Numbered from the stretch's first letter, positions 26,853 through 36,760 are shown. The stretch is 64,000 nucleotides of DNA from CATOSP01 sp965197545 (GCA_965197545.1 CBDANJ010000008.1:1922001-1986000); one strand, 5' to 3'. A program made the numbers and translations. The notes: generated by a model from the letters alone, not told the origin.

Positions 26853-27345
26853 TTAGTTCCTGCTACGTATCCGGATTGCTTCCTCAACCCAATCGGCGAT
26901 GTTGTCCTTTATGTGAGCATACACGTTAGTGCTCCGTTTGTATGGGGGATCAGGCTTTTACAATGTTCGAGAGCCTTCTTCCGTTTACTGTGAAGCTGTA
27001 GAAAGGGTTAGCTCCTTTCGCCGACTGGTCTCCGTTACTGGCCCGAAGGTTGTGGATGTATATCCCAACCACCCCTTTGCCATCATTCCATGCCTTCTCG
27101 ATCTCATACTTGATCCACTTGCGGCCTGATGTGTTGGCTCCAATGAGGATAATGGCGCAGGACTTGCCGCTCATTTGTTGGTTGATCCACCTTCGGATTG
27201 CAGCGTCGCCTCCTTTAGTCACAGTTTCCCAGTCGTTGTCGGACACAGGTTCGTTTCCCTCGACGACGCCCATGTTCCTCACTTGACCGGCTCGCCAGTT
27301 GTCCGGTTTGTAATGAAAGCTGAAGAAAGTCCGTCGTTTGACCAT
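26853..27345 (-). pseudogene. Second MTH538/ThsB-like TIR protein, one-base frameshift near the C-terminus
   Basis: ATG 27345 (MVKRRTFFSFHYKPDNWRAG) overlaps the abiEii stop as TGATG and has GGAGG upstream. The TIR features are FFSFHYKPDNWRAGQVRNMG, CAIILIGANTSGRKWIKYEI with the conserved Glu, and KGVVGIYIHNL. After SNIVK the frame stops, but one base over it continues PDPPYKRSTNVYAHIKDNIA then DWVEEAIRIRSRN to TAA 26853-26855, the normal end of this family. An extra A in an A4 run near 26955 explains it. The catalytic core is upstream of the break, so a truncated but folded protein is possible, as is an assembly error. Confidence 0.75.
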
Positions 27346-28286
27346 CAGTTTTCCTCCCATGATCCATTAGCAGGCAATTGCCAGGGTCCTCCAGGAGACC
27401 AGTTCATATCAAACGGCTCGCCCGCCAAGATGCTGTGGCGAACAGGTCCCAGAAAGGACTGGATACGGCTACCAATTACCTCGAATGCGCTGGGCGGGAG
27501 ATGCAACAGCCCGCCCTCGGTCCCATACGTCGTCCAGTAATCTTGCAGTTGCGGGTTCGAGTAAAACGCGGGTGTAAGGGCTTCAGGCATCTCAGCGCTC
27601 CAGCGAGTGCCGCGCCGGTCGAAGCACCGGGCAACCGCCTCTTGTAATTCGGGGCCGTTAAAGGCGAAGGTCTCGGACAGAGCCCATACGTCGTAGAAGT
27701 CCTTCATCCGGCTATTGCCTATCCCCAACTGGACCATGGACTCAAACTTCTCGGCAATGGAAGACACCTGGGGATAGGTGCGCAGAAATGGCGCCGGAAC
27801 ACTGTCAATCATAGTTGGCAATTGAGCTTCTTCCGGGCCGGGGATTACTACATCGCCAAACCCAAAGTCCACCTGGATGTTGCACTTGGCGGTTCCCAGA
27901 AGGGCGATGAGGGTCGCGCGCTGCCCGCCGTAACGCTGACCATCCCGAATCGTTGCGACTTTCAAGGTGCTGATGTCGAGAGCTACGCCGTCCTCAGGAC
28001 AAGAGACGTTACTAATGGTCGTCATCACTCCTCGGACGTGTTCCTCATCGTTGGATCCGAAAGCCAACAGATCGACATCGCGGGTTGCCCGATACGGTTC
28101 GTCCATCCATAACGCCAGCAGGCTCGCGCCTTTCAAGATGCACCGGTCCCGGACTTCGGACTCCCCGAGCCGGTAGAGGAACCGCTCGCAGGCGTAACGG
28201 TCCAGAAACAGCTGGAACTCCGTGCCCTCGGCCTTCGCTCTGCTGAGCAAGCGAGACCTGATTGAAGCTGCGACGTTGGTTGTCAT
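27345..28286 (-). CDS. abiEii: AbiEii/AbiGii-type nucleotidyltransferase toxin
   Basis: 313 residues. ILKGASLLALWMDEPYRATR followed by DVDLLAFGSNDEE is the nucleotidyltransferase core of the AbiEii family (G-x-x-L...R-x-T-x-D-x-D). Further conserved blocks are IQVDFGFGDVVIP and the C-terminal EKFESMVQLGIGNSRMKDFY-D with K and D residues. AbiEii toxins modify tRNA or nucleotides and block growth on phage infection. It overlaps abiEi by four bases (28283-28286) and its own stop overlaps the downstream TIR ATG, so abiE and the TIR block are one transcription unit. Confidence 0.9.
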   Translation of the reverse strand: MTTNVAASIRSRLLSRAKAEGTEFQLFLDRYACERFLYRLGESEVRDRCILKGASLLALWMDEPYRATRDVDLLAFGSNDEEHVRGVMTTISNVSCPEDGVALDISTLKVATIRDGQRYGGQRATLIALLGTAKCNIQVDFGFGDVVIPGPEEAQLPTMIDSVPAPFLRTYPQVSSIAEKFESMVQLGIGNSRMKDFYDVWALSETFAFNGPELQEAVARCFDRRGTRWSAEMPEALTPAFYSNPQLQDYWTTYGTEGGLLHLPPSAFEVIGSRIQSFLGPVRHSILAGEPFDMNWSPGGPWQLPANGSWEEN

Positions 28287-28885
28287 AGCACTCCGGTTTC
28301 CATGATGGCGCTGAGTCGGCGCGAGGGCAGAACCTCAAGAGTACGCATTAGCTCGGCGGTCGTGACTTTTCTACCGTCGAGAGCGTCACGAAGGGCCTCC
28401 ACCGCTGCTTCCCGCCCGACAAGGCGCTGGAACCGGAAACAGTCAACTATCGTGCGAGCCGGAGATGTAATGCGAGCTGGCACGTCCTCAAAGCTGGTTT
28501 CCTGTACTCCATAAGTCAAGGCAGCGGCGCTGAAACGAACCAAGCGAACCCGGATTTCCGTTTGCGCTGGCGCTTTCGCCTTGTGTGGTATGCCGATCCA
28601 GACCTGGCGGGGAAGCTGGGTGCCAATCCCATGCACCTGAAGCGCCGATAGTAGGCAGACAATCGCGTTGGGGACCCGGGCGCACACAGACGCTATAGAG
28701 TAACGTTCCGTGGGTTCGGCTTCCGTCAAGCGATAGAGTCCCCAGCCTATCCGCTCGACGGTTTCATCGGCCTCAAGCTGCCTGAGCCGGTGGTAGGGTA
28801 TCCCCAACGGCTCCAGTTGGCTGGGCCGAAAGAAATTGCCGATGCCGGCTTCGTGAAGAATGTCCTGAGTGAGTTCGATGGTCAT
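28283..28885 (-). CDS. abiEi: AbiEi antitoxin (transcriptional repressor)
   Basis: 200 residues. The N-terminal winged-helix part (FFRPSQLEPLGIPYHRLRQL, ETVERIGWGLYRL) matches the DNA-binding domain of AbiEi antitoxins. The rest contains YSIASVCARVPNAIVCLLSA and VQETSFEDVPARITSPARTI then VDCFRF, typical of the family. AbiEi represses its own promoter and counters AbiEii without binding it tightly (type IV toxin-antitoxin). The ATGA overlap with abiEii confirms the pair. A likely operator lies upstream at 28961-28987. Confidence 0.88.
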   Translation of the reverse strand: MTIELTQDILHEAGIGNFFRPSQLEPLGIPYHRLRQLEADETVERIGWGLYRLTEAEPTERYSIASVCARVPNAIVCLLSALQVHGIGTQLPRQVWIGIPHKAKAPAQTEIRVRLVRFSAAALTYGVQETSFEDVPARITSPARTIVDCFRFQRLVGREAAVEALRDALDGRKVTTAELMRTLEVLPSRRLSAIMETGVL

Positions 28886-28960
28886 TACGTTCCAGTCCTG
28901 TCGGTAATTGCGACTGCGTGACCAACATTCTACAAGAACGCAATGAGTTTGTAAATTTAA

Positions 28961-28987
28961 GTCGGCAAAACTATTACAATTGCCGAC
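28961..28987. promoter_or_regulatory. Inverted repeat upstream of abiEi, candidate operator
   Basis: GTCGGCAA (28961-28968) and TTGCCGAC (28980-28987) are perfect 8-bp arms separated by 11 bp, between divergent-spaced hsdM end and the abiEi start. AbiEi proteins repress by binding inverted repeats upstream, so autoregulation here is a reasonable inference. The same half-sites occur as a gapless palindrome at 7155-7172. Confidence 0.5.
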
Positions 28988-29017
28988 CTTTTCTGAATAT
29001 CGCGGGAGGCCAAACGG

Positions 29018-31138
29018 TCAAGGGGACGCTGACGCCGTAACCTCTCGCAGCATTTGAACGATGTCCGCTTCAATGCCCTGTATGTCTGCCTCGATGTCCC
29101 CCAGCGGACGCGGCGGGGAATACCGGTAGAAGTAGCGGTTGAAATTGATTTCGTAGCCGACTATCCCAACCTCTCCGTCATTGGCGTCCCTCTTGGATTC
29201 GTCAATCCAAGCGTCGGGCACATGGGGTTTGACTTCACGCTCGAAGAAGGCGGTAACATCCTCGGACAGTGGGACGCGCTCGGTATCCCGCAGTTCCGGG
29301 TCCGGCTCCGGTTTGCCGTCCTTGTCTGTGCAAATGGCTGCGGTTTCGTCGCGCTCCGCCAAGGCGTTGAGGATCGCTTTGCGAACGGGGGCAGACATCT
29401 TAATCTCAGCGCACTTCGATGCGTCGTTAAGGATGCCTTCAAAGTCTTTCCGGTCCTTTACCACAGTCTCAGGCAAGGCGTTCAGCATCTTTCGGAGCGA
29501 CTCCTGCATTCTGCGTCCTTGCGCTTCCTCCTGGGTCGCTGCGTAGCCTAGCTTCCTGGATTTGGCCAGAGACTGGAATCCCCTTTCGTCTTCAAGCCGC
29601 TTGATGCGTTCCGGGGTTGCCTGGAAGTTGAGCCGGAGCGGACGTTCCACCGTGATCTTTCGGAATCCAAAGTGGGCCGTGGGGAAGATGTGGCTTACCA
29701 CGGTTTTTTCTTCCCTGCCGTCCGTGACAATCCGGCGAGTCTCCCCGTCCCGGTAGCTTTCAAGGATTTTCAGGATGTCCTGAGCCTTCTCCGGGGGAAT
29801 CCGTCGGCGCTTGTCGCCCAAGCTTCGAGGCATCGGAGTCCAGAATTCAGAAGCGTCGATGAGCTGCACCTTGCCCTTGCGTTCCGGGGTTTTCCGATTG
29901 GTAAGGAGCCAAACGTAGGTGGCAATGCCGGTGTTGTAGAAGAGTTGTTCGGGTAGAGCGATCAGGGATTCCAGCAGGTCGTTCTCGAAGATGTAGCGGC
30001 GTATCTCACTCTCGCCGCTGGCAGCGTCTCCGGTAAAAAGGGGCGACCCGTTCATAATGATGGCGATGCGCGAACCGCCTTCCTCCGGGTTCTTGGCGCG
30101 GGCGAGCATATGCAACAGGAACAGGAGTTGACCATCGCTAATGCGCGGGAGGCCCGGCCCAAATCTGCCGACAGCGCCCCGGCTGTGCTCGGCGCGAACC
30201 GCACTCTCGTCCCGTTTCCAGTCCTTCCCGTAGGGCGGATTCGCAATCAGATAGTCAAAGGACCTGGCCGCGTGCCGGTCGTTGGAGAGAGTGGTTCCGA
30301 AGACGATGCTGTCGGCGTCCCTGCCTGTTGGGTCTTTCATATACAGGTCCGATTTGGAAACCGCCCAGGTTTCCGGGTTCACCTCCTGGCCGAAGAGGTG
30401 AATCTCAGCATCTGGATTGACCGGACCTGTCAGTAGATTGCCGTTATCCAAGCGGCCAATGTTGATGCGCTCCTTGGCGATGGTCAGCATTCCGCCCGAA
30501 CCGCAGCAGGGGTCATAGATAGTCCGCACCACGCCGCTGCCGCCGATTCTGTCTTCATCTCCAGCAAGCATCAGGCCAACCATGAGGTTAACTACGTCTC
30601 TGGGGGTGAAGTGCTCGCCAGGGTTCTCGTTCAACGCCTCGTTGAATCGGCGGATGAGCTCCTCAAAGATGGTGCCCATAGCGGCGTTGTCGATACGGTC
30701 CGGGTGGAGGTCAACGTTCCCGAACCTTTCCAAAACCTGGAAGAGGAGACCGGCCTCGTCGAGCTTGCTGATGGTATTGTCGAAGTCGAACCTTTCCAAA
30801 ACCTCTCGCATGTTCGGGCTGAAACCTGCGATGTAGTTCCTCAAGTTGGCTGCCACGTTGGGGGCGTCCGCGAGCAGCCGCTCGAAGTCGTACCTAGAAG
30901 TGTTGTAGAACTCGAACTCCGATGCGTCGCAGAGTTGCCTGTGGAGGTTCTCTAGCCCCCTCCCGCTGAGCTGTGCTTGGCGTTGCAGTACATTCTCCTT
31001 GGTTGGCGATAGCACGCAGTCCAACCGCCGCAACACGGTTAGCGGCAGTATGACGTCTTGGTATTTTCCTCTCTTGAAGGTGTCCCGAATCAGGTTCGCG
31101 ACTCCCCAAATGAAGTTGGCAATCTCACTCTGGTTCAT
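29018..31138 (-). CDS. hsdM: Type I DNA methyltransferase subunit HsdM
   Basis: 706 residues. N-terminal HsdM helical domain (SEIANFIWGVANLIRDTFKR, with PLTVLRRLDCVL), then the N6-adenine methylase domain: GEHFTPRDVVNLM, SAM-binding DPCCGSGGM (residues 209-217) and catalytic NPPYGKDW (300-307). It modifies the same site that HsdR cuts, when bound to HsdS. The C-terminal part with YRYSPPRPLGDIEADIQGIE is the family's tail helix that contacts HsdS. hsdS and hsdR lie about 4 kb downstream on the same strand, separated by abiE and the TIR block. Confidence 0.93.
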   Translation of the reverse strand: MNQSEIANFIWGVANLIRDTFKRGKYQDVILPLTVLRRLDCVLSPTKENVLQRQAQLSGRGLENLHRQLCDASEFEFYNTSRYDFERLLADAPNVAANLRNYIAGFSPNMREVLERFDFDNTISKLDEAGLLFQVLERFGNVDLHPDRIDNAAMGTIFEELIRRFNEALNENPGEHFTPRDVVNLMVGLMLAGDEDRIGGSGVVRTIYDPCCGSGGMLTIAKERINIGRLDNGNLLTGPVNPDAEIHLFGQEVNPETWAVSKSDLYMKDPTGRDADSIVFGTTLSNDRHAARSFDYLIANPPYGKDWKRDESAVRAEHSRGAVGRFGPGLPRISDGQLLFLLHMLARAKNPEEGGSRIAIIMNGSPLFTGDAASGESEIRRYIFENDLLESLIALPEQLFYNTGIATYVWLLTNRKTPERKGKVQLIDASEFWTPMPRSLGDKRRRIPPEKAQDILKILESYRDGETRRIVTDGREEKTVVSHIFPTAHFGFRKITVERPLRLNFQATPERIKRLEDERGFQSLAKSRKLGYAATQEEAQGRRMQESLRKMLNALPETVVKDRKDFEGILNDASKCAEIKMSAPVRKAILNALAERDETAAICTDKDGKPEPDPELRDTERVPLSEDVTAFFEREVKPHVPDAWIDESKRDANDGEVGIVGYEINFNRYFYRYSPPRPLGDIEADIQGIEADIVQMLREVTASASP

Positions 31139-31164
31139 CTTTTCATCACACGGACGGGGATAAT

Positions 31165-31368
31165 TCAGTTCAGTCGATAGTGAAACGGTTCCTCAACGAC
31201 ACCGGCCATTGCCTTTCGCAGTTCTGCCACCAATGCGGTCGGCAAGGTGAGAAACCCGTTGAAGCCGGTATCGACGACGGCATCTATATCCCGCGACTGC
31301 CCCGATGGACCTTGCACAGCAAAGGTTACCACCGGCTCGTAGGCGGCGTGAACCACGCCTTCGATCAC
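31165..31368 (-). pseudogene. Clan AA aspartic protease-like protein, truncated
   Basis: GTG 31368 (overlapping the TGA of the gene before it as GTGA) gives VIEGVVHAAYEPVVTFAVQG then DIDAVVDTGFNGFLTLPTAL. DTGFNGFLTLP is the retropepsin-like D-T-G active site of bacterial clan AA proteases, which are usually about 120 residues; here the protein stops after 67 (EEPFHYRLN), without the second half. The end lies 27 bp before hsdM. Probably truncated by a deletion at the junction. Confidence 0.6.
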
Positions 31369-31642
31369 TCGGTCCTCCGCAAGGGACGACCCCCGAAGTG
31401 CCGTAGCGCGGGATACCCGACCCGCTCGTTCAAGACATTGACAGCCCCGGACGCTGCTTCCGCAACCGCCCCTTAGCGGCCATCGCGTTATCGCCGATGG
31501 CCCAACTGCCGGTATCCACGTCAATGGTGACCACCTCTCCGTGGTGCTTGTCTTCGACCTGCTCACGGATGTCGCACTCGTAGATTTCTCTGCCCAGGCG
31601 GGCAATCTCTTCTTTCGGGCGAGTTGGCGCGTTCACTGTCAT
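31365..31642 (-). pseudogene. Partner protein of the aspartic protease, frameshifted
   Basis: MTVNAPTRPKEEIARLGREI ... GEVVTIDVDTGSWAIGDNAM is a small conserved protein I have seen just upstream of clan AA proteases. After RKQRPG the frame ends at LSMS; shifted by one base it continues AVNVLNERVGYPALRHFGGR PLRRTE to TGA 31365-31367, overlapping the protease start. One lost G in a G run explains the break. Confidence 0.6.
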
Positions 31643-31895
31643 GCCCCCGTTCAGGCGTTCTTCTTCGCAGGCATTCTACACCGGCGGGCGATTTTCGGAC
31701 AAACTAAAAGGGGACGCAAATACGGGCCTGTCCGGAGCGTGAACGCAAAAAGCGGCATACATGGGAGGCCCGCCGACGCTCCGGCGGCAGCCTCCCGATG
31801 CGTGTGGGGTCCACGCCCCGCGCCGACCGGCCCAGCGTACGCCCATCACACCTGTATCCGATAGAGGGCAGGCTGTCGGCACGGCGGCCGTGGCG
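31643..31895. other. Intergenic
   Basis: About 250 bp with no supported gene. Confidence 0.35.
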
Positions 31896-32300
31896 CTAAA
31901 CGCCCTTCGGCTGCCCAGGTTTCAGCATGACGGAACAGCCCCGCTCGTCAACTATGTGGTTGACCGACACCCGGCCCCGGCTGTCGTAGCTGGTGGTGTA
32001 GGCGTACTCCACCTCGGCGCCCCAGGGAACCCGGCCGCCGACGCGGATGCTGTCTCCGCCCGGCCCGCCGGCGCCGCGTACCACCACCCCGTTGCGCCCG
32101 CCCTTCTTCCAGGCCATGACCTTCAGTTCCACCGGCGCCACCAGTTCCGCCGGGGACGGCTGGAACAGGACCCGGTGCAACTTCCTCAGCACTATCCCGG
32201 ACGGGGTGCGCTTGCCGTTCATGATCTGCGAGAGCAGGGCGGGGCTGATGCCGGCCAGCCTGGCCGTCTCGTTCTGGGTAAGGTAGGCCGCCGGCGAGTT
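31896..32300 (-). pseudogene. XRE-type HTH protein, 5' end cut by the group II intron
   Basis: The frame reads SPAAYLTQNETARLAGISPA LLSQIMNGKRTPSGIVLRKL, a textbook XRE/Cro helix-turn-helix, then a beta-rich C-terminal part ending LKPGQPKGV. No start codon precedes the HTH; the only ATG (32222, MNGKR) lies inside it. The upstream sequence is the 3' end of the intron. The 5' exon is not found beyond the intron, where an IS5 follows. So the gene has either lost its start or the intron arrived with rearranged flanks. Confidence 0.55.
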
Positions 32301-32309
32301 ACTCCGATA

Positions 32310-32990
<681 letters not shown>

Positions 32991-32998
32991 CAACCTAA

Positions 32999-33859
32999 GA
33001 GCCTGTTTACAATCTCTTCAGGATTAGCACTGCGAAGGCGAGGACCACCATTTGCAGGCTGGTATTGAGCTTTCCCTCGCAGTTCTTCCATAGTCGGCGG
33101 CATTTCTCCAGCCAGGCGAAAGACCGCTCCACCACCCAGCGTTTCGGCAGCACCACGAATGTGTGCAGTTCATTGCGTTTCACCACTTCCACCGAGGCTC
33201 CCAGCAGGTTCTGCACTGTCGCGGCAAAGGGCTTCCCGGTGTACCCGCCGTCAACCATCACATTCTGCACCCGGCTCAGGTCGGCCCGGCGTCGGTCAAA
33301 CATCGCCAAAGCCCCGGCCCGGTCGGCAACATCGGCGGTGGTCACGTGAATCGCATGGGGCAACCCCTGGCTGTCCACCGCGATGTGCCGCTTAATCCCG
33401 GACACCTTCTTGCCCGCGTCATAGCCCTTGTTCCCGGCGCTGTCGGTGTTCTTTACGCTCTGGGAGTCCACAATGCAGAAGCTGGTCTGCTCTGTCCGAC
33501 CATTGCTCTGTCGGGCCGCGCCAACCGATTTTTTTTAAGACCTGCTCCAGAAGGGACTCCTGCTCCGGGCTGGGCCGCTCACTCCATTGCCGGAAATACT
33601 TGTAGCAGGTGCGCCAGTCGCGGAAGTCCGCCGGGAGCATCCGCCACTGGCACCCGCCTTTCAGTAGGTAGAGCACCCCGCAGAAAACGTCGTACAGGTC
33701 CACGGTGCGCGGCTTGGTCCGTCGTCGGGCCGATTCTAGCATAGGAAGAATCCGGGCGAATTGCTCACGACTGATGTCGCTGGGATAGGAATGAGACATG
33801 ATTACCTCGCCTTGGTAATAGTCTCAATTTAACATATCCCACAGATCGTAGACAGGTTC
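32999..33859 (-). mobile_element. IS5-family insertion sequence (IS427-like)
   Basis: Terminal inverted repeats GAGCCTGTTTACAATCT and GAACCTGTCTACGATCT, 861 bp, flanked by TAA on both sides (32996-32998 and 33860-33862), the TNA duplication of this group. It carries one overlapping two-frame transposase. The IS701 copy 2 has inserted exactly at its right end. Confidence 0.85.
33007..33799 (-). CDS. IS5-family transposase in two overlapping frames
   Basis: ORF A (ATG 33799, MSHSYPSDISREQFARILPM) has the N-terminal domain with GCQWRMLPADFRDWRTCYKY. ORF B (to 33007) has the catalytic part: IVDSQSVKNTDSAGNKGYDA then GKKVSGIKRHIAVD, MVDGGYTGKPFA and the Y-R-E-K-like WVVERSFAWLEKCRRL. The frames join at TTAAAAAAAAT (about 33530) with a +1 or -2 shift; an A8 run in this position is the usual programmed frameshift site of IS427-type elements. 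So the transposase may be functional. Confidence 0.85.
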
Positions 33860-34145
33860 TAATACTACAGTTGCAGATATGTGGTGAGGAGTTTCAGGCG
33901 GCGTCGGTAATGACAGCGCCGGGCCGTTGCTTGGTGCCGCCGTCTCCACTGGGACTACCGCAGCACTGATTCGTCCTTAGGGTGGTGTCTCCATATCAGC
34001 CGGTAGAGTAACCGCCGAACCTCGGGCACCGTCAGCGGTATCAGCCTTTCGTCCAAACTGGGGCAGCCCCCTTTTCTCCCAGACGTCCCTGCGACGATGC
34101 CTGATGCCGTACCACCGCCAGGTAGGCGTGGGCCAGCATCGCCAG

Positions 34146-34170
34146 AGCCTGCCCCGTGCCACGACACGGG
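34146..34170. repeat. Palindromic insert P3 in IS701 copy 2 (25 bp)
   Basis: Same insert as 11326-11350, reverse strand, following CAG. Confidence 0.88.
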
Positions 34171-34227
34171 GGTGATGTGCCGGTACCAGCCGTCCCACCG
34201 GCGCACCTCGTATTGGTCCAGTCCCAC

Positions 34228-34250
34228 CCCCGCCTTCGCGGGGGCAGGCT
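34228..34250. repeat. Palindromic insert P2 in IS701 copy 2 (23 bp)
   Basis: Same insert as 11246-11268, reverse strand, ending GGGGGCAGGCT before CTG. Confidence 0.88.
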
Positions 34251-35343
34251 CTGTCCCTTGGCCTCCTCAAAGCATTCCTCAATGGCCCACCGGGTCCCGG
34301 CCACCCGCACCAGTTCCTCCAGGGTTGTTCCCGCCGGGCCGTAGCACACGTAGTAGGCCAGTTCCTCGGGCTTGGCCACGCTGCGCCGGGCCAGCAGCCA
34401 GCACCCCTTGCCAGGTTCTCTCAGGGGCCGAATATCCACCAAGGCCCAGTCGTAGACCCGAGGACCCTTGGCCCCATCACCGGCGCTCAGCCGGACCCAG
34501 CCCGACTCTTCAACCCCAGACGCCAGCCGGTCAGCCCGCACCTGGCGCGGACCCTTGTCCGTCCAAGCCCATAACTTCTCATTGCTCTTGATGGCCAGCA
34601 CGTGGGGAATGTCTCGCCGCTCCAGCCACAGCCGCAAGTTGCGGTCATTGCCGTAGACCTCGTCCCCAGTGGCCCAGCCGAAGGGGACTCCCGACTCCAC
34701 CGCCCGTTCCAGCATCCGCCGGGCCAGTTGCGGCTTGGTACGGAACGCCACTTTCTCCGGCACACCAGCCTCCTCCCTACGTTCCTGGTCATCGGCCCAC
34801 ACCTGGGGCAGGTAAAGCTCCCGGTCCAGCAGGGTCCTCCCCTTGGCAGTAGCGTAGGTCAAGAATACCCCAATCTGGCAGTTCTCGATCCGTCCCGCCG
34901 TGCCGCTGTACTGACGCTGCACCCCCACAGACTTGTTCCCCTTCTTGAGAAACCCGGTTTCATCCACCACCAACACCCCGTTGGCGTCGCCCAAGTGCTC
35001 CACCACGTAGTCCCTGAGATCATCGCGAACCAGGTCCGCGTCCCAGATGTAGGTTGACAGCAGATGCTGCACCCCATAGGGTGTGGCGTCCCCGGCCTGC
35101 TCCGCCAGTTGCCACCCGTTCTTGCGCTCCACCGGACTGAGCAGCCCTTTCAGATAGTCCAGCGATCGTCGACGTGGTTCGGGACGCCGGAACCTTCCCG
35201 CAATGCACTCGTGTACCCGGTCGATACCCTCAGCCCACCGGGCGACCTCTGCCACCTCATCCCCATGCACTGCCACAGCCTCACCTCACCACCCGTTGAT
35301 TGCCCCAATTCTAGCCGTTTTCCATCTGCAACTGTAGTACTAA

Positions 35344-35697
35344 GCGCTTCTTGGCGCACCTACTCCGTCATGCTGAGGAAGCCACAGCAGGGCGCGGTTT
35401 AGCGCAACGGCCGCCACGCCGGCAGCCTGCCCTCTACCGGATGCGAGCGTGATGGGACCGTCGTTGGGCCGGAACCGGCAGGCGCGGGACACCGGACCGC
35501 TACGTCAACTGGGGAGAGGACCGCATGCACGCGGTCCTCTCTCAGCCAGGCCATGTGTGCCGCTCTCTTTTCCTGCCCAACGCTCGCCTGGTGGTGTAAA
35601 ATGTCCCCGATAGAAGAACGCCTTTGAGAGGGAACCAACAGGCGGCGACGTCAGCCTGGGGAGTGGGCTGGGGTTGCCACCAACCGCCAGGTGCGAA
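35344..35697. other. Intergenic with a strong hairpin
   Basis: No gene is supported. GAGAGGACCGC (35514-35524) pairs perfectly with GCGGTCCTCTC (35531-35541) around a 6-nt loop, probably a terminator or attenuator about 150 bp before the Uma2 gene. Confidence 0.5.
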
Positions 35698-36435
35698 ATG
35701 ACCACACCCGACACCTTCGCCGGGACCGCCAGAGTCCCGAACCCCATCGTGTTCCCGGACCCGCCGGAGCGCGGACCCGACGATATGACCAATTTCAACC
35801 AGCTCACCAAGACCGGCAACGCCCATTATCTGGCCGAGCATTTGGGCAATCCGGAAACCACCCTGGTGTCCGGCGAGCATTACATCAGTCCCGTGCCGGT
35901 GGAGGACATGACCGGAGTGCGCTACCCCGACCTGTTCGTGGCCTTCGGGGTGAACCCGGCGGCCTACGGGTCCAGTAACGCCTACGTCATCTCGGAGCAG
36001 GGGAAGCCCCCGGACTTCGTGCTGGAAATCGCCTCCCGGCGCACCGGGGGTGAGGACACTGGGCCGAAGCGGGAAGCCTACGCCGCCCTGGGCATCGGGG
36101 AGTACTGGCGGTTCGATGAGACGGGCCGGTATCACGGGACCCGTTTGGCCGGGGAGCGGCTGGTGGACGGCGAGTACGTTGCCATTGAGATTGAAGAGTT
36201 ACCGGGCGGCGACTTGCAGGGTCACAGTCCCGCTCTGGACCTGAACGTCCGCTGGGAACGGGGCGAATTGCGGTTTTACAATCCTGGCACGGGACGGCCC
36301 ATCGCTACCATTCAAGATGAACGTGCAGCCCGTGCCGCTGCCGAAGCCCGTGCTAACGCTGAGCAGCAGTCCCGCCTGGCCGCCGAGGCACGCATCCGGG
36401 AGTTGGAAGACCTGCTCCGGCGCCAGAATCCCTGA
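35698..36435 (+). CDS. Uma2-family (DUF820) PD-(D/E)XK endonuclease
   Basis: ATG 35698 (MTTPDTFAGTARVPNPIVFP) is preferred over ATG 35674 because the sequence before it is atypical. 245 residues. Conserved Uma2 blocks: YPDLFVAFGV, PPDFVLEIASRRTGGEDTGP with the E-x-x-S catalytic strand, KREAYAALGIGEYWRFDETG (K-x-x-x-Y-x-x-x-G-V-x-E-Y-W). The C-terminus is a charged coiled coil (ERAARAAAEARANAEQQSRL). The family has a restriction-enzyme fold, is greatly expanded in Chloroflexota and Cyanobacteria, and has no firm role. The gene is intact. Confidence 0.88.
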   Translation: MTTPDTFAGTARVPNPIVFPDPPERGPDDMTNFNQLTKTGNAHYLAEHLGNPETTLVSGEHYISPVPVEDMTGVRYPDLFVAFGVNPAAYGSSNAYVISEQGKPPDFVLEIASRRTGGEDTGPKREAYAALGIGEYWRFDETGRYHGTRLAGERLVDGEYVAIEIEELPGGDLQGHSPALDLNVRWERGELRFYNPGTGRPIATIQDERAARAAAEARANAEQQSRLAAEARIRELEDLLRRQNP

Positions 36436-36760
36436 CACGGCTCGTTCCACGGTAGGCTGCACCCGGGCACAACCGCCTGAGCGTAGCGGCCGCAATAACA
36501 ATGGGAAGGACGGTCTCCGGGAAGCAACGCTCGAAGCTATGACTCGCCACAGCAGGGTGAAGCCGTCGCTCCATCCTTAGCGGACTGGCAGCGTATACTC
36601 TATAGGCCTCAGCCCCACCACCGGCGTAGCCCGCAAGAGAGTCGGCCCCGTCCTCGATGAGGATGTTGACAAAGATTTGTCTGGAGTTGCATGTATACGG
36701 ATAGCGGGCCAACCTCAGGTTGCTTGGCTCATGCTAGGGTTCGGGAAATACCTACGCGAT
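36436..36760. other. Intergenic
   Basis: About 325 bp with no supported gene. Confidence 0.35.

Larger units (their letters stand above)
33865..35276 (-). pseudogene. IS701 transposase, copy 2
   Basis: GTG 35276 starts an unbroken frame of 411 codons with all three catalytic blocks (VVDETGFLKKG, WATGDEVYGND, AIEECFEEAKG). Between inserts P3' and P2' 17 residues are read in a wrong frame, then LAMLAHAYLAVVRHQA is back in frame, and the protein ends early at 34041. The ancestral C-terminus continues in another frame as LIPLTVPEVRRLLYRLIWRH and meets TAG (about 33959) where copy 1 has TGG. The catalytic triad is intact, so residual activity cannot be excluded. Confidence 0.85.
33863..35339 (-). 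mobile_element. IS701-family insertion sequence, copy 2 (1477 bp)
   Basis: Same inverted repeats TACTACAGTTGCAGAT as copy 1, flanked by a perfect CTAA duplication (33859-33862 and 35340-35343). Opposite orientation to copy 1. It lacks the 8-bp duplication of copy 1 but has the same two palindromic inserts. Confidence 0.92.
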
